From: QVMM01 sp047030855
Lineage (GTDB): Bacteria > Bacteroidota > Bacteroidia > Bacteroidales > Dysgonomonadaceae
Assembly: GCA_047030855.1 (NCBI GenBank)
Contig: JBKYIJ010000008.1
Location: forward strand, 1,674,001-1,738,000
Reading direction: 5' to 3'
Length of the DNA: 64,000 nt
A model generated the notes under the pieces. The model made no database searches, was not told the DNA's origin, and saw nothing but the letters and a program-made list of their open reading frames with translations. How positions within the stretch are numbered: position 1 is the stretch's first letter; each line of letters begins with the position of its first letter. Position numbers and translations under genes: made by a program. This document shows positions 27,293 to 35,376 of this stretch, one piece after another.

Positions 27293-27300
27293 TAACTTTG
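27293..27300 (+). promoter_or_regulatory. predicted -7 promoter element for the 2-oxoacid oxidoreductase operon
   Basis: TAACTTTG matches TAnnTTTG and lies 56 bases before the ferredoxin-subunit start. The -33 element is not obvious. Confidence 0.5.
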
Positions 27301-27356
27301 TGGTATATGTAATGAATAAAAGGATCATCAAAAGTAACTATTAATACATTGTAAAT

Positions 27357-27587
27357 ATGGCAAAAGTAATAGGAGCTGTCGTTGTTAATACAGATCGGTG
27401 CAAAGGGTGCAACTTATGCGTGGTTGCCTGTCCTTGTGATGTGTTGGAACTGCAGCCTAAAGAAGTCAACGACAAAGGTTATCATTACGCGTACATGAAA
27501 AACCCCGATGAATGTATTGGTTGTACGAATTGCGGATATGTATGTCCGGACGCATGTATTACTGTTTATAGAAAGAAAATATCATAA
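27357..27587 (+). CDS. 2-oxoacid:ferredoxin oxidoreductase, ferredoxin (delta) subunit
   Basis: A 76-residue two-cluster ferredoxin, the delta subunit of KorABCD/VorABCD-type enzymes. The two 4Fe-4S motifs are RCKGCNLCVVACPCDVL near residues 18-34 and ECIGCTNCGYVCPDACI near 50-66, each with four Cys. It passes electrons from the thiamine-dependent active site to external ferredoxin. It is the first gene of the plus-strand operon and is followed after 52 bases by the alpha subunit. Confidence 0.92.
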   Translation: MAKVIGAVVVNTDRCKGCNLCVVACPCDVLELQPKEVNDKGYHYAYMKNPDECIGCTNCGYVCPDACITVYRKKIS

Positions 27588-27639
27588 GGCGTATATATCT
27601 TTAAGTATGTATTGTCTTTAATATTAAAATCAACTAAGT

Positions 27640-28722
27640 ATGTCAAAAGAAATATTTTTAATGAAGGGTAACGAAGCAATAGCTCATGCTGCTATTCGTT
27701 ATGGAACGGACGGTTATTTCGGTTACCCCATTACTCCTCAATCGGAAATTCTGGAAACATTAATGGAGGAAGCTCCTTGGACTACGACGGGCATGGTTGT
27801 TTTGCAGGCAGAAAGCGAAACGGCATCTATAAATATGGTGTATGGAGGTGCAGCCTGCGGAAAAGCTGTGATGACATCCTCCTCAAGTCCCGGCGTGAGC
27901 CTTATGCAGGAAGGTGTTTCCTATCTGGCCGGAGCGGAACTCCCTTGTTTGTTGGTAAACGTTATGCGGGGAGGTCCCGGGCTTGGTACAATACAGCCAT
28001 CGCAGGCGGATTATTTTCAGACTGTAAAAGGCGGCGGACACGGAGATTATCGGTTGATAACCTTAGCGCCTTATTCCGTGCAGGAAATGGTGGATTTTGT
28101 GCAGTTGGGTTTCGATCTTGCTTTTAAGTACAGGAATCCTGCAATGATTCTGACTGACGGCGTTATCGGACAGATGATGGAAAAGGTAACATTGCCCGAA
28201 TTTAAAAGGAGAAGGACAGAAGATGAAATAAGAAAACAGTGTCCTTGGGCAACGTTGGGAAAACCAAATGACAGAAAGCCGAATATCATTACTTCATTGG
28301 AATTGGATTCTCACATAATGGAACAGAATAATATTCGTTTCCAAAATAAATATAAGAAAATAGAGGAAGAACTCGTTATGTATGACGAGATCAATTGCGA
28401 AGACGCCGACTATATATTGGTAGCGTTCGGTTCAGCCGCCCGTATTTCACAAAAAGCTATGGATCTGGCTCGCAACGAAGGCATAAAAGTTGGCATTATA
28501 CGCCCGATCACCCTTTGGCCTTTTCCTTACGAAGCGATAGGAAAATATGGCGATAAAGTTAAAGGTGTTCTGACGGTAGAAATGAATGCCGGGCAAATGG
28601 TTGAAGATGTACGTCTGGCAATGAACGGAAAGGTGAGAGTCGAACATTTCGGTCGTTTAGGCGGAATAGTTCCTACTCCTAATGAAGTTGTTAAAGCGCT
28701 TAAGGAAAAATTTAATCTTTAA
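27640..28722 (+). CDS. vorB: 2-oxoacid:ferredoxin oxidoreductase, alpha subunit (VorB type)
   Basis: A 360-residue alpha subunit of the enzyme that oxidatively decarboxylates a 2-oxoacid with CoA and reduces ferredoxin. It begins with LMKGNEAIAHAAIRYG and has GYPITPQSEI near residue 30, the conserved YPITP motif that contacts the substrate and thiamine. AESETASINMVYGGAACG and SSSPGVSLMQEGVSYL follow. Sequence and gene order fit the VorB group (3-methyl-2-oxobutanoate), although 2-oxoglutarate as substrate cannot be excluded from sequence alone. Confidence 0.9.
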   Translation: MSKEIFLMKGNEAIAHAAIRYGTDGYFGYPITPQSEILETLMEEAPWTTTGMVVLQAESETASINMVYGGAACGKAVMTSSSSPGVSLMQEGVSYLAGAELPCLLVNVMRGGPGLGTIQPSQADYFQTVKGGGHGDYRLITLAPYSVQEMVDFVQLGFDLAFKYRNPAMILTDGVIGQMMEKVTLPEFKRRRTEDEIRKQCPWATLGKPNDRKPNIITSLELDSHIMEQNNIRFQNKYKKIEEELVMYDEINCEDADYILVAFGSAARISQKAMDLARNEGIKVGIIRPITLWPFPYEAIGKYGDKVKGVLTVEMNAGQMVEDVRLAMNGKVRVEHFGRLGGIVPTPNEVVKALKEKFNL

Positions 28723-28748
28723 GAGAGAAATCAAAAAAGTAATAAGTC

Positions 28749-29510
28749 ATGAGTAATTTAGATATCATAAATCCCGATAATCTGGTTTACGCAAAACCGG
28801 AGTTGATGAACGATACGACAATGCATTATTGTCCGGGTTGTTCTCATGGTGTTGTCCACAAATTAGTCGCCGATATAATCGGAGAAATGGGACTCCGTGA
28901 AAAGACAATAGCCATTGCGCCTGTCGGTTGTGCAGTATTCGCATATAATTATATAGATGTTGACTGGCAGGAAGCTGCACATGGACGTGCACCTGCATTG
29001 GCTACTGCGGCAAAACGCCTTTGTCCCGATAAACTTGTATTTACATATCAGGGAGACGGCGATCTGGCTGCAATAGGTACGAGTGAAACCATACATGCCG
29101 CCAACAGAGGCGAAAACATAGCCATTATATTTATAAATAACGGAATATACGGGATGACGGGAGGACAAATGGCTCCGACTACCTTGCCTGCCATGAAAAC
29201 TTCTACTACGCCTAACGGGCGTGATATTCGTCTGGAAGGTTATCCCCTGAAGATATTGAATCTTCTTGCTCAGTTAGACGGCGTTTGTCTTGCCACAAGA
29301 CAAAGCGTACATACTGCCGGTGCAGTGAAAAAGGCGCGGAAAATGATTAAACTCGCTTTTGAAAATTCGATGCAGAATAAAGGAACGTCTATTGTAGAAA
29401 TAGTTTCCACTTGCAATGCAGGCTGGAAAATGACGCCTGCCGCAGCGAACGAATGGATGGTGGAAAATATGTTTCCTGCCTATCCGTTAGGCGATTTGAA
29501 AAATATTTGA
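28749..29510 (+). CDS. 2-oxoacid:ferredoxin oxidoreductase, beta (thiamine-binding) subunit
   Basis: A 253-residue beta subunit that binds thiamine diphosphate. It shows the start MHYCPGCSHGVVHKLVAD, the segment HGRAPALATAAKRLCPD, the ThDP/Mg motif YQGDGDLAAIGTSETIHAANR (GDGD followed by N about 25 residues later), and NNGIYGMTGGQMAPTT. Length is typical for the class in which beta lacks an extra cluster domain. It starts 26 bases after the alpha-subunit gene. Confidence 0.92.
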   Translation: MSNLDIINPDNLVYAKPELMNDTTMHYCPGCSHGVVHKLVADIIGEMGLREKTIAIAPVGCAVFAYNYIDVDWQEAAHGRAPALATAAKRLCPDKLVFTYQGDGDLAAIGTSETIHAANRGENIAIIFINNGIYGMTGGQMAPTTLPAMKTSTTPNGRDIRLEGYPLKILNLLAQLDGVCLATRQSVHTAGAVKKARKMIKLAFENSMQNKGTSIVEIVSTCNAGWKMTPAAANEWMVENMFPAYPLGDLKNI

Positions 29511-29529
29511 AAAACGCAAACAGAAAGAT

Positions 29530-30084
29530 ATGACTTACGAAATAATTATAGCAGGTTTTGGCGGACAAGGTGTTTTATCAATGGGTAAAATACTTGCCTA
29601 TTCAGGACTCATGGAAGATAAGGAAGTTACTTGGTTTCCTTCTTACGGACCTGAACAACGGGGTGGAACGGCAAACGTGTCGGTTATTCTGAGCGATACG
29701 CCGATAAGTTCTCCTGTCATTAATGAATTTGATATTGCAATTATTCTGAATCAGCCGTCGCTGGAAAAATTCGAAACGCAGGTAAAACCGGGCGGCATTC
29801 TTATTTACGATCCTAACGGCATCATTCATGAACCACATAGAAAAGATATTGCCGTTTACAAAATAAAAGCGGTAGATGCTGCGACAGAGATGAAAAACTC
29901 CAAAGCATTCAATATGATCGTTCTGGGTGGATTGTTGAAAGTTTGCCCTATGGTAAAACTCGAAAATGTAATGAAAGGATTGAAAAAATCTTTGCCCGAA
30001 AGGCATCATAAACTTCTGCCAATGAATGAACAGGCTATTCTGAAAGGAATGGAAATCATAGAACTTGTGCATGAAGGAAAATGA
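29530..30084 (+). CDS. 2-oxoacid:ferredoxin oxidoreductase, gamma subunit
   Basis: A 184-residue gamma subunit with the family start IIIAGFGGQGVLSMGKILAYSG and the segment EVTWFPSYGPEQRGGTANVSVI near residue 35, which shapes the CoA site in related enzymes. It completes the four-subunit set delta-alpha-beta-gamma. The stop overlaps the next gene by 14 bases, so the pentapeptide-repeat protein is translationally coupled to it. Confidence 0.93.
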   Translation: MTYEIIIAGFGGQGVLSMGKILAYSGLMEDKEVTWFPSYGPEQRGGTANVSVILSDTPISSPVINEFDIAIILNQPSLEKFETQVKPGGILIYDPNGIIHEPHRKDIAVYKIKAVDAATEMKNSKAFNMIVLGGLLKVCPMVKLENVMKGLKKSLPERHHKLLPMNEQAILKGMEIIELVHEGK

Positions 30085-30632
30085 AAAAATTGAAAAAATT
30101 AATTTCAATATAACCGGGTTAGAAGAAGACTATTATGATTGCTCGTTCGAGAATTGCGATTTTTCGAATATGAAAATTGCAGAAACATGTTTTAATAATT
30201 GTCTTTTTAGGAAGTGTAATTTTACTATGGTCAAATTCTTATCAAGCTTACAGAATGTAAATTTTGTCGAGTGTAAAATGATAGGAGCAGATTTTTCGGG
30301 TATTAGCCGGGTTTCTAATTCATTTCGTTTTGAGAAAACAATCTTGAATTATGCCTCGTTTATTGGAGTCAAATTGCGTAGTATTGTATTCGATGAATGT
30401 CAAATGGAAGAAACTTATTTTGATTCGGCAGACATAGCTTTATCTGAATTTAAGAAATGTAATCTTATGCGAACATCATTTCATGAAACAAATCTGGAAA
30501 AAGCAGATTTTTCTACATCGTATGATTTTTGCATTAATCCGAATCAAAACAGGATAAAAAAAAGCGATTTTCTCCGAAAGAGAATTAAAAGGATTGCTTG
30601 CTCATCTCGATATAATTGTAGAATCTGAATAA
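30071..30632 (+). CDS. pentapeptide-repeat protein (one frameshift near the end)
   Basis: About 186 residues once repaired. Start ATG 30071 overlaps the gamma subunit gene by 14 bases. Pentapeptide-type A(D/N)LxX repeats run through most of it, for example DCSFENCDFSNMKIAETCF, CNFTMVKF, FVECKMIGADFSG and CNLMRTSFHETNLEKADFS. These should build a right-handed quadrilateral beta-helix. An extra base in the A8 run near 30556-30563 breaks the frame. The corrected end reads RIKKAIFSERELKGLLAHLDI, the usual C-terminal cap of these proteins, and stops at 30630-30632. Function is unknown; some relatives mimic DNA and protect gyrase, but nothing here shows that. Confidence 0.85.
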
Positions 30633-30664
30633 TGATTTACATTATTATAAAAATAAGATAGTAT

Positions 30665-30697
30665 AAAAAAGCTTTTATTCCGAATAAAGGCTTTTTT
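30665..30697 (+). terminator. terminator after the 2-oxoacid oxidoreductase operon
   Basis: A near-perfect hairpin (30665-30680 with 30682-30697, core TTTATTC/GAATAAA) is followed by a T-run, 33 bases after the corrected stop of the pentapeptide gene. Confidence 0.8.
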
Positions 30698-30728
30698 TTG
30701 TTTAGTTGTTTTAAAACGATGAAAAATG

Positions 30729-30736
30729 TAGATTTG
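30729..30736 (+). promoter_or_regulatory. predicted promoter of the OPT transporter gene
   Basis: TAGATTTG matches TAnnTTTG, with TTGT about 19 bases upstream in the -33 position. It lies 54 bases before the GTG start. Confidence 0.5.
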
Positions 30737-30790
30737 CAAAATCATAAGTATTGAAACAATTTATTTATAACCTGATAAAAACGAAAGCAC

Positions 30791-32794
30791 GTGAAAAATG
30801 ACGAAGAAGATAAGGTAACAGGCTTACCTGACAATGCCTTCAGGGAGCTGAAAGAAGGCGAAGAATACAAACCGATAATGTCTCCCAATAAACAATACAG
30901 GGAAGTTACGCCATGGTCGATTGTGTGGGGAGTGTTAATGGCAATTTTGTTCAGTGCCGCAGCTGCCTATTTGGGACTAAAAGTCGGGCAGGTATTTGAA
31001 GCTGCCATTCCGATTGCGATTATTGCTGTCGGACTATCCACTGCCTTTAAACGTAAAAATGCTTTGGGCGAGAATGTCATAATTCAGTCCATAGGAGCAA
31101 GCAGCGGAGTTATAGTTGCGGGTGCGATTTTCACATTGCCTGCTTTATACATTCTTCAGGCAAAATATCCTGAGATAACCGTAGATTTCATGCAGGTGTT
31201 TTTCAGTTCATTGTTGGGAGGAGTTTTAGGTATTCTGTTTCTGATTCCATTCCGAAAATATTTTGTGTCGGACATGCACGGAAAATATCCTTTTCCCGAA
31301 GCTACCGCAACGACTCAGGTGCTCGTTTCGGGCGAAAAAGGCGGCGGACAGGCAAAACCTCTTATCATAGCAGGTTTGATTGGCGGTATCTACGATTTCG
31401 TCATTGCTACATTCGGGGCTTGGTCTGAAACTTTTACGTCGCGTGTTTTGCCTTACGGTGCGGAGCTTGCCGATAAAGCGAAGGTTGTTTTTAAAGTTAA
31501 TGTCGGAGCAGCTGTTTTAGGGCTTGGTTTTATTGTCGGTTTGAAATATGCGGCTATAATTTGTGCAGGTTCGGTATTGGTATGGTTCATAATAGTTCCT
31601 TTATTGCCATTTTTGGGAGATTCCCTGTTGCAAGTTTTAAACCCTACTTTTGCAGGAAACATATCTGCAATGGCTCCCGAAACCATATTTACTGATTTTG
31701 CACGTCATATCGGTATCGGCGGTATTGCGATGGCAGGTATCATCGGTATCGTTAAATCATGGAGCATCATTAAAGGTGCGATAGGATTGGCGTCGAAAGA
31801 ACTGAAAGGCGGAAATAAAGAAACCAAGCAAATAGATAAGCGTACGCAGCGCGATATTCCGATGAAGATAATTTCAATCGGGGTTATTGTAGCTTTGATC
31901 GTTACGTTTATCTTTTTCTATTTCGGAGTAATTCATAATTTGCTGTATGCCGTAGTCGGAATTTTGGTTGTAGCGGTCATTGCGTTTTTGTTCACAACCG
32001 TTGCCGCTAATGCAATCGCTATTGTAGGAACGAATCCTGTTTCGGGAATGACGTTGATGACTCTTATTTTGGCTTCCGTTGTTATGGTTGCGGTCGGGTT
32101 GAAAGGAACGTCGGGCATGGTAGCCGCCCTGATTATCGGCGGAGTCGTCTGTACGGCTTTGTCAATGGCAGGAGGGTTCATTACCGATCTTAAGATAGGG
32201 TATTGGCTGGGATCTACTCCTAAAAAACAGGAATCGTGGAAATTCTTGGGAACTTTGGTTTCCGCTGCTACTGTCGGTGGTGTTATTCTTATTTTGAACA
32301 AAACTTACGGTTTTACGGGAGAGGATGCTTTGGTTGCTCCTCAAGCCAATGCAATGGCTGCGGTTATCGAACCTTTGATGATGGGTGCAGGCGCTCCGTG
32401 GGTGTTGTATGCCATAGGAGCACTGATTGCTTTGCTGTTGACTTTCTTTAAAGTCCCCGCATTGGCTTTCGCTCTGGGGATGTTTATTCCTCTCGAACTG
32501 AATATTCCGTTATTGATAGGTGGTGCAATAAGTTGGTATGTCGGCAGCCGAAGCAAAGATAAGGAACTGAATAACGCACGCGTCGAAAAAGGGACATTGC
32601 TTGCCTCGGGTTTCATAGCGGGCGGTGCGCTTATGGGTGTTGTCAGCGCGGTAATGAGGTTTGGCGGAATAAATCTGATTAATAAGGATTGGGCTAACAA
32701 TATGTGGTCTGAAATACTGGCTTTGGTTATGTATATCGTTATTATTGTTTATCTGGCTTATTCATCATTGAAAGCAAAAAAAGAAACGGCATAA
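30791..32794 (+). CDS. OPT-family oligopeptide transporter
   Basis: A 667-residue integral membrane protein with about 14-16 hydrophobic segments, of the oligopeptide transporter (OPT) family that imports peptides and in some cases metal-siderophore complexes. Characteristic stretches are AYLGLKVGQVFEAAIPIAI near residue 58, NVIIQSIGASSGVIVAG, KYPFPEATATTQVLVSGE and NAIAIVGTNPVSGMTLMTL. The start is a GTG; no in-frame ATG lies closer to the first membrane segment. The N-terminal 40 residues are hydrophilic. It is flanked by terminators on both sides, so it is monocistronic. Confidence 0.92.
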   Translation: MKNDEEDKVTGLPDNAFRELKEGEEYKPIMSPNKQYREVTPWSIVWGVLMAILFSAAAAYLGLKVGQVFEAAIPIAIIAVGLSTAFKRKNALGENVIIQSIGASSGVIVAGAIFTLPALYILQAKYPEITVDFMQVFFSSLLGGVLGILFLIPFRKYFVSDMHGKYPFPEATATTQVLVSGEKGGGQAKPLIIAGLIGGIYDFVIATFGAWSETFTSRVLPYGAELADKAKVVFKVNVGAAVLGLGFIVGLKYAAIICAGSVLVWFIIVPLLPFLGDSLLQVLNPTFAGNISAMAPETIFTDFARHIGIGGIAMAGIIGIVKSWSIIKGAIGLASKELKGGNKETKQIDKRTQRDIPMKIISIGVIVALIVTFIFFYFGVIHNLLYAVVGILVVAVIAFLFTTVAANAIAIVGTNPVSGMTLMTLILASVVMVAVGLKGTSGMVAALIIGGVVCTALSMAGGFITDLKIGYWLGSTPKKQESWKFLGTLVSAATVGGVILILNKTYGFTGEDALVAPQANAMAAVIEPLMMGAGAPWVLYAIGALIALLLTFFKVPALAFALGMFIPLELNIPLLIGGAISWYVGSRSKDKELNNARVEKGTLLASGFIAGGALMGVVSAVMRFGGINLINKDWANNMWSEILALVMYIVIIVYLAYSSLKAKKETA

Positions 32795-32813
32795 CATTTA
32801 CATTGATATAAAT

Positions 32814-32845
32814 AAAAAAGGCTTAGAAATTTCTAAGCCTTTTTT
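32814..32845. terminator. perfect-palindrome bidirectional terminator
   Basis: A 32-base perfect palindrome made of two 16-base halves (AAAAAAGGCTTAGAAA and its complement) lies between the convergent OPT gene and the 102-residue gene, overlapping the latter's stop codon. Confidence 0.9.
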
Positions 32846-33152
32846 ATTCTTCATTTTTCAGCAAATCGGAAGCTTTCTTCGATATGTCTCTGGCTGTTCG
32901 TTTTGCCTGTATCGCCATATCTTCAACTTTGTCCGCTATTTTGTAAGAGTAATCTTCGGCATGTTGCGTATAGTTATTATAGAAAGCCTTGGTTTTACTC
33001 AGAAATTCTTTATACTTTCCTTTAAAGAATTTTTCCCAATCTACATCCATTCCTTCGTTGTCCATATAGTCTTTCATAACTGAAATTACTTTTATGGCTT
33101 GTTCGTGGGTAAGCCCAGCTTCTGTTTCGAGTTTTGTAATCAGATCATCCAT
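32844..33152 (-). CDS. small helical protein of unknown function
   Basis: A 102-residue hydrophilic protein, predicted mostly helical. The N-terminus (LITKLETEAGLTHEQAIKVISVMKDYM) resembles the helix-turn-helix bundle seen in small DUF2780/DUF2267-like proteins, but I cannot assign a family with confidence. The C-terminal half is Lys/Ala/Asp-rich (DKVEDMAIQAKRTARDISKKA) and could be amphipathic. No signal peptide or membrane span is seen. It is the last of four minus-strand genes, 46 bases after the DUF2752 gene. Confidence 0.7.
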   Translation of the reverse strand: MDDLITKLETEAGLTHEQAIKVISVMKDYMDNEGMDVDWEKFFKGKYKEFLSKTKAFYNNYTQHAEDYSYKIADKVEDMAIQAKRTARDISKKASDLLKNEE

Positions 33153-33198
33153 ATTATTATATTTTTCAATTCTTCACAAGATAACATTAATTTTTGCA

Positions 33199-33610
33199 TT
33201 ATGACGGAGGAGACAGATAAATAAATGGCATTATCGGTATGTTGCGAATGATCCAAAATACGGCTAAAACAACTAAAACAGTATATCCGAATTTCGCCGA
33301 ATAGATGAAACTGTTATTGAATTTATTGCTTTTCAGGATATGTACCTGAACGATGACATAATACATATATGCTAAAAAGGGAAGCCCCAACACCAGAACT
33401 GAATTATATCGTAATGCGGTTAATACTTCACCGTGTAATATGTGATGAAAAGCCCTTTGTCCTCCGCATCCCGGGCATTGAAGCCCTGTAAGTAGATGAA
33501 ATCCGCACTGTACGCTTAACATTCCTTCTTCATTATAGAATTTATAGTAAAATACAATAATGAGCACAGGAATGAGAATAGCGACAGCAAGCAGAAAGTA
33601 TTTTTTTCAT
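33199..33610 (-). CDS. DUF2752 membrane protein (one frameshift)
   Basis: About 136 residues once repaired. ATG 33610 starts a hydrophobic leader (KKYFLLAVAILIPVLIIVFYY). An extra base in the A7 run at 33601-33607 throws it out of frame with the rest (33567-33199). The conserved DUF2752 core is HLLTGLQCPGCGGQRAFHHIL with the CPGCG motif, followed by two or three membrane segments. Function is unknown. Such genes often sit next to CD225-type small membrane proteins, as here. Confidence 0.85.
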
Positions 33611-33682
33611 AATCAAAAAAGGAAGGTATTCGGATCAAATACCTTCCAAAATTATAAATGTAATTGTTGATATACGGTTTGA

Positions 33683-34037
33683 TCAGTATTGTCCTGTTAT
33701 AGATTTGATATAATCCATATATCCGTCGATACCGCCGTGCATTTGTATTTGTATTATGGTGATAATAATTCCGATAATACCTAACACGATAGCAATATAA
33801 GAAAGTATCTTCGCGTTTTTTTGCCGAACTCTCAGCACCTGCATAATCGCCCATTGAATATTTGCTTTTCACGTTAGAGGCATTCACTATCGCGACTATA
33901 CCGATAACCAGTCCTAATATACAGCAAGGTCCGCATAATCCTATTATTGTTCCTATAATAGCCAGAGGCATATTGTTGTTGGGCATCATCGGCTGATCTT
34001 GTTGGAACGAATCCTGCACTTGAAAATTTTCACTCAT
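33683..34037 (-). CDS. CD225/dispanin-like small membrane protein (one frameshift)
   Basis: About 117 residues once repaired. The N-terminal 22 residues are Gln/Pro/Asn-rich. Two membrane segments follow (MPLAIIGTIIGL...CILGLVIGIVAIV and YIAIVLGIIGIIITII) separated by the CD225-type loop SKYSMGDYAGAESSAKNAK. An extra base in the A7 run near 33816-33822 sends the reading frame into non-homologous sequence; the corrected frame ends ...MDYIKSITGQY at TGA 33683-33685. Bacterial members have no established function. It lies between purM and the DUF2752 gene on the same strand. Confidence 0.82.
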
Positions 34038-34100
34038 AGTCTTTAAAGTTTATATATGTTACGTAATTGAAAGTAAAATTAAATATAATTTTATTAATTA

Positions 34101-35267
34101 TCAATAAAAGAAATTTCCGAATTCGCTTTCTATTGTCAATTCTGTCTTATCTGAATTTTCGACATGTCCTATAACTTTTGCGTCGATTCCGAAAGATTTG
34201 GATATACCGATAATTTCATCTGCAAATTCTTGCGGTAAATATATTTCCATGCGGTGTCCCATATTAAACACTTTATACATTTCCGCCCAGTCTGTGCCGG
34301 ATTGTTCTTGTATCAGTTTAAACAACGGGGGAACGGGAAACATGTTATTTTTCACGATTCTCAGGTTCTTTACGAAGTGCAGTATTTTGGTTTGCGCGCC
34401 TCCCGAACAATGAATCAATCCGTGAACGTTTTGCCTGTGTTTATCAAGAATGGTTTTTATGACAGGCGCATAAGTTCGGGTAGGGGAAAGAACGAGTTTT
34501 CCTGCGTCAATACCAAGCTCTTTAATCGTATCAGTCAACTTCATGTTGCCTGAATATATCAGTTCTTCGGGTATATTGTTGTCGTAACTTTCAGGGTATT
34601 TCGCTGCAAGGTATTTGGCGAAAACATCGTGGCGGGCAGATGTCAGTCCGTTGCTGCCCATTCCACCGTTATACTCGTGTTCATAAGTAGCCTGTCCCGA
34701 TGACGAAAGCCCTACGATTACGTCGCCTGCCTGTATTTTTTCATTTGTAATGACATCGCTTCTTTTCATGCGACAAGCAACAGTGCTGTCGACTATTATC
34801 GTACGGACTAAATCCCCGACATCTGCTGTTTCTCCTCCTGTCGGATAGATATTTACGCCTAACGATCTTAGTTCTTCGCATAGTTCGTTGGTTCCGTTTA
34901 TTATTGCGGAGATAACATCGCCCGAAATCAGGTTTTTGTTTCGTCCTATTGTAGAGGATAGCAGGATATTATCGGTAGCTCCGACACACAACAAATCATC
35001 TATATTCATAATCAGTGCATCTTGTGCAATGCCTTTCCAGACAGAAATATCTCCTGTTTCTTTCCAATAAACGTATGCCAGTGACGATTTTGTGCCAGCT
35101 CCGTCGGCATGCATAATATTGCAATAGTCGGGATCGCCGCCCAGAATGTCCGGGATTATTTTACAAAAAGCATTGGGAAAGATGCCTTTGTCGGTGTTTT
35201 TTATAGCATTGTGCACATCTTCTTTCGAGGCTGAAACTCCTCTTTTGTTATACCTCTGATCGCTCAT
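34101..35267 (-). CDS. purM: phosphoribosylformylglycinamidine cyclo-ligase (AIR synthase)
   Basis: A 388-residue AIR synthase, fifth step of purine synthesis, forming aminoimidazole ribonucleotide from FGAM with ATP. Recognised from NKRGVSASKEDVHNAI at the N-terminus, IMHADGAGTKSSLAY near residue 52, DALIMNIDDLLCVGATDN near 84, YPTGGETADVGD and GHRMEIYLP near 340. It is somewhat longer than E. coli PurM (345), as is usual for Bacteroidota. It is first in a four-gene minus-strand set and has a -7 element upstream. Confidence 0.93.
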   Translation of the reverse strand: MSDQRYNKRGVSASKEDVHNAIKNTDKGIFPNAFCKIIPDILGGDPDYCNIMHADGAGTKSSLAYVYWKETGDISVWKGIAQDALIMNIDDLLCVGATDNILLSSTIGRNKNLISGDVISAIINGTNELCEELRSLGVNIYPTGGETADVGDLVRTIIVDSTVACRMKRSDVITNEKIQAGDVIVGLSSSGQATYEHEYNGGMGSNGLTSARHDVFAKYLAAKYPESYDNNIPEELIYSGNMKLTDTIKELGIDAGKLVLSPTRTYAPVIKTILDKHRQNVHGLIHCSGGAQTKILHFVKNLRIVKNNMFPVPPLFKLIQEQSGTDWAEMYKVFNMGHRMEIYLPQEFADEIIGISKSFGIDAKVIGHVENSDKTELTIESEFGNFFY

Positions 35268-35302
35268 TTATACTGTTTTGTCTTTAATGATTTTTCAGTT
35301 TA

Positions 35303-35310
35303 CAAAAATA
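35303..35310 (-). promoter_or_regulatory. predicted -7 promoter element for purM
   Basis: TATTTTTG on the minus strand matches TAnnTTTG, about 36 bases before the purM start. Confidence 0.45.
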
Positions 35311-35346
35311 TAAAAAATACTGTCGTAACTTCTATTATTTAATGGT

Positions 35347-35354
35347 TATATTTG
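35347..35354 (+). promoter_or_regulatory. predicted -7 promoter element for the TPR protein gene
   Basis: TATATTTG matches TAnnTTTG, 22 bases before the ATG at 35377. It gives a very short leader. Confidence 0.45.
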
Positions 35355-35376
35355 AGGTTTATTTTACAGAACGACA

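Larger units (their letters stand above)
26819..27356. promoter_or_regulatory. 538-bp divergent intergenic region between hdrC and the 2-oxoacid oxidoreductase operon
   Basis: The only stretch over 300 bases without a gene. It is very AT-rich and I find no credible ORF. It contains a -7-like element for each operon and a 14-bp direct repeat (ATAAAATGATTTTT at 27061-27074 and 27090-27103), whose copies start 29 bases apart. The space between the two predicted promoters is about 390 bases, longer than simple divergent promoters need. Confidence 0.6.

Noticed and set aside
31453..32700. Minus-strand ORFs opposite the OPT transporter gene
   Set aside because: Antisense shadows of a membrane protein gene; low-complexity translations without family features.
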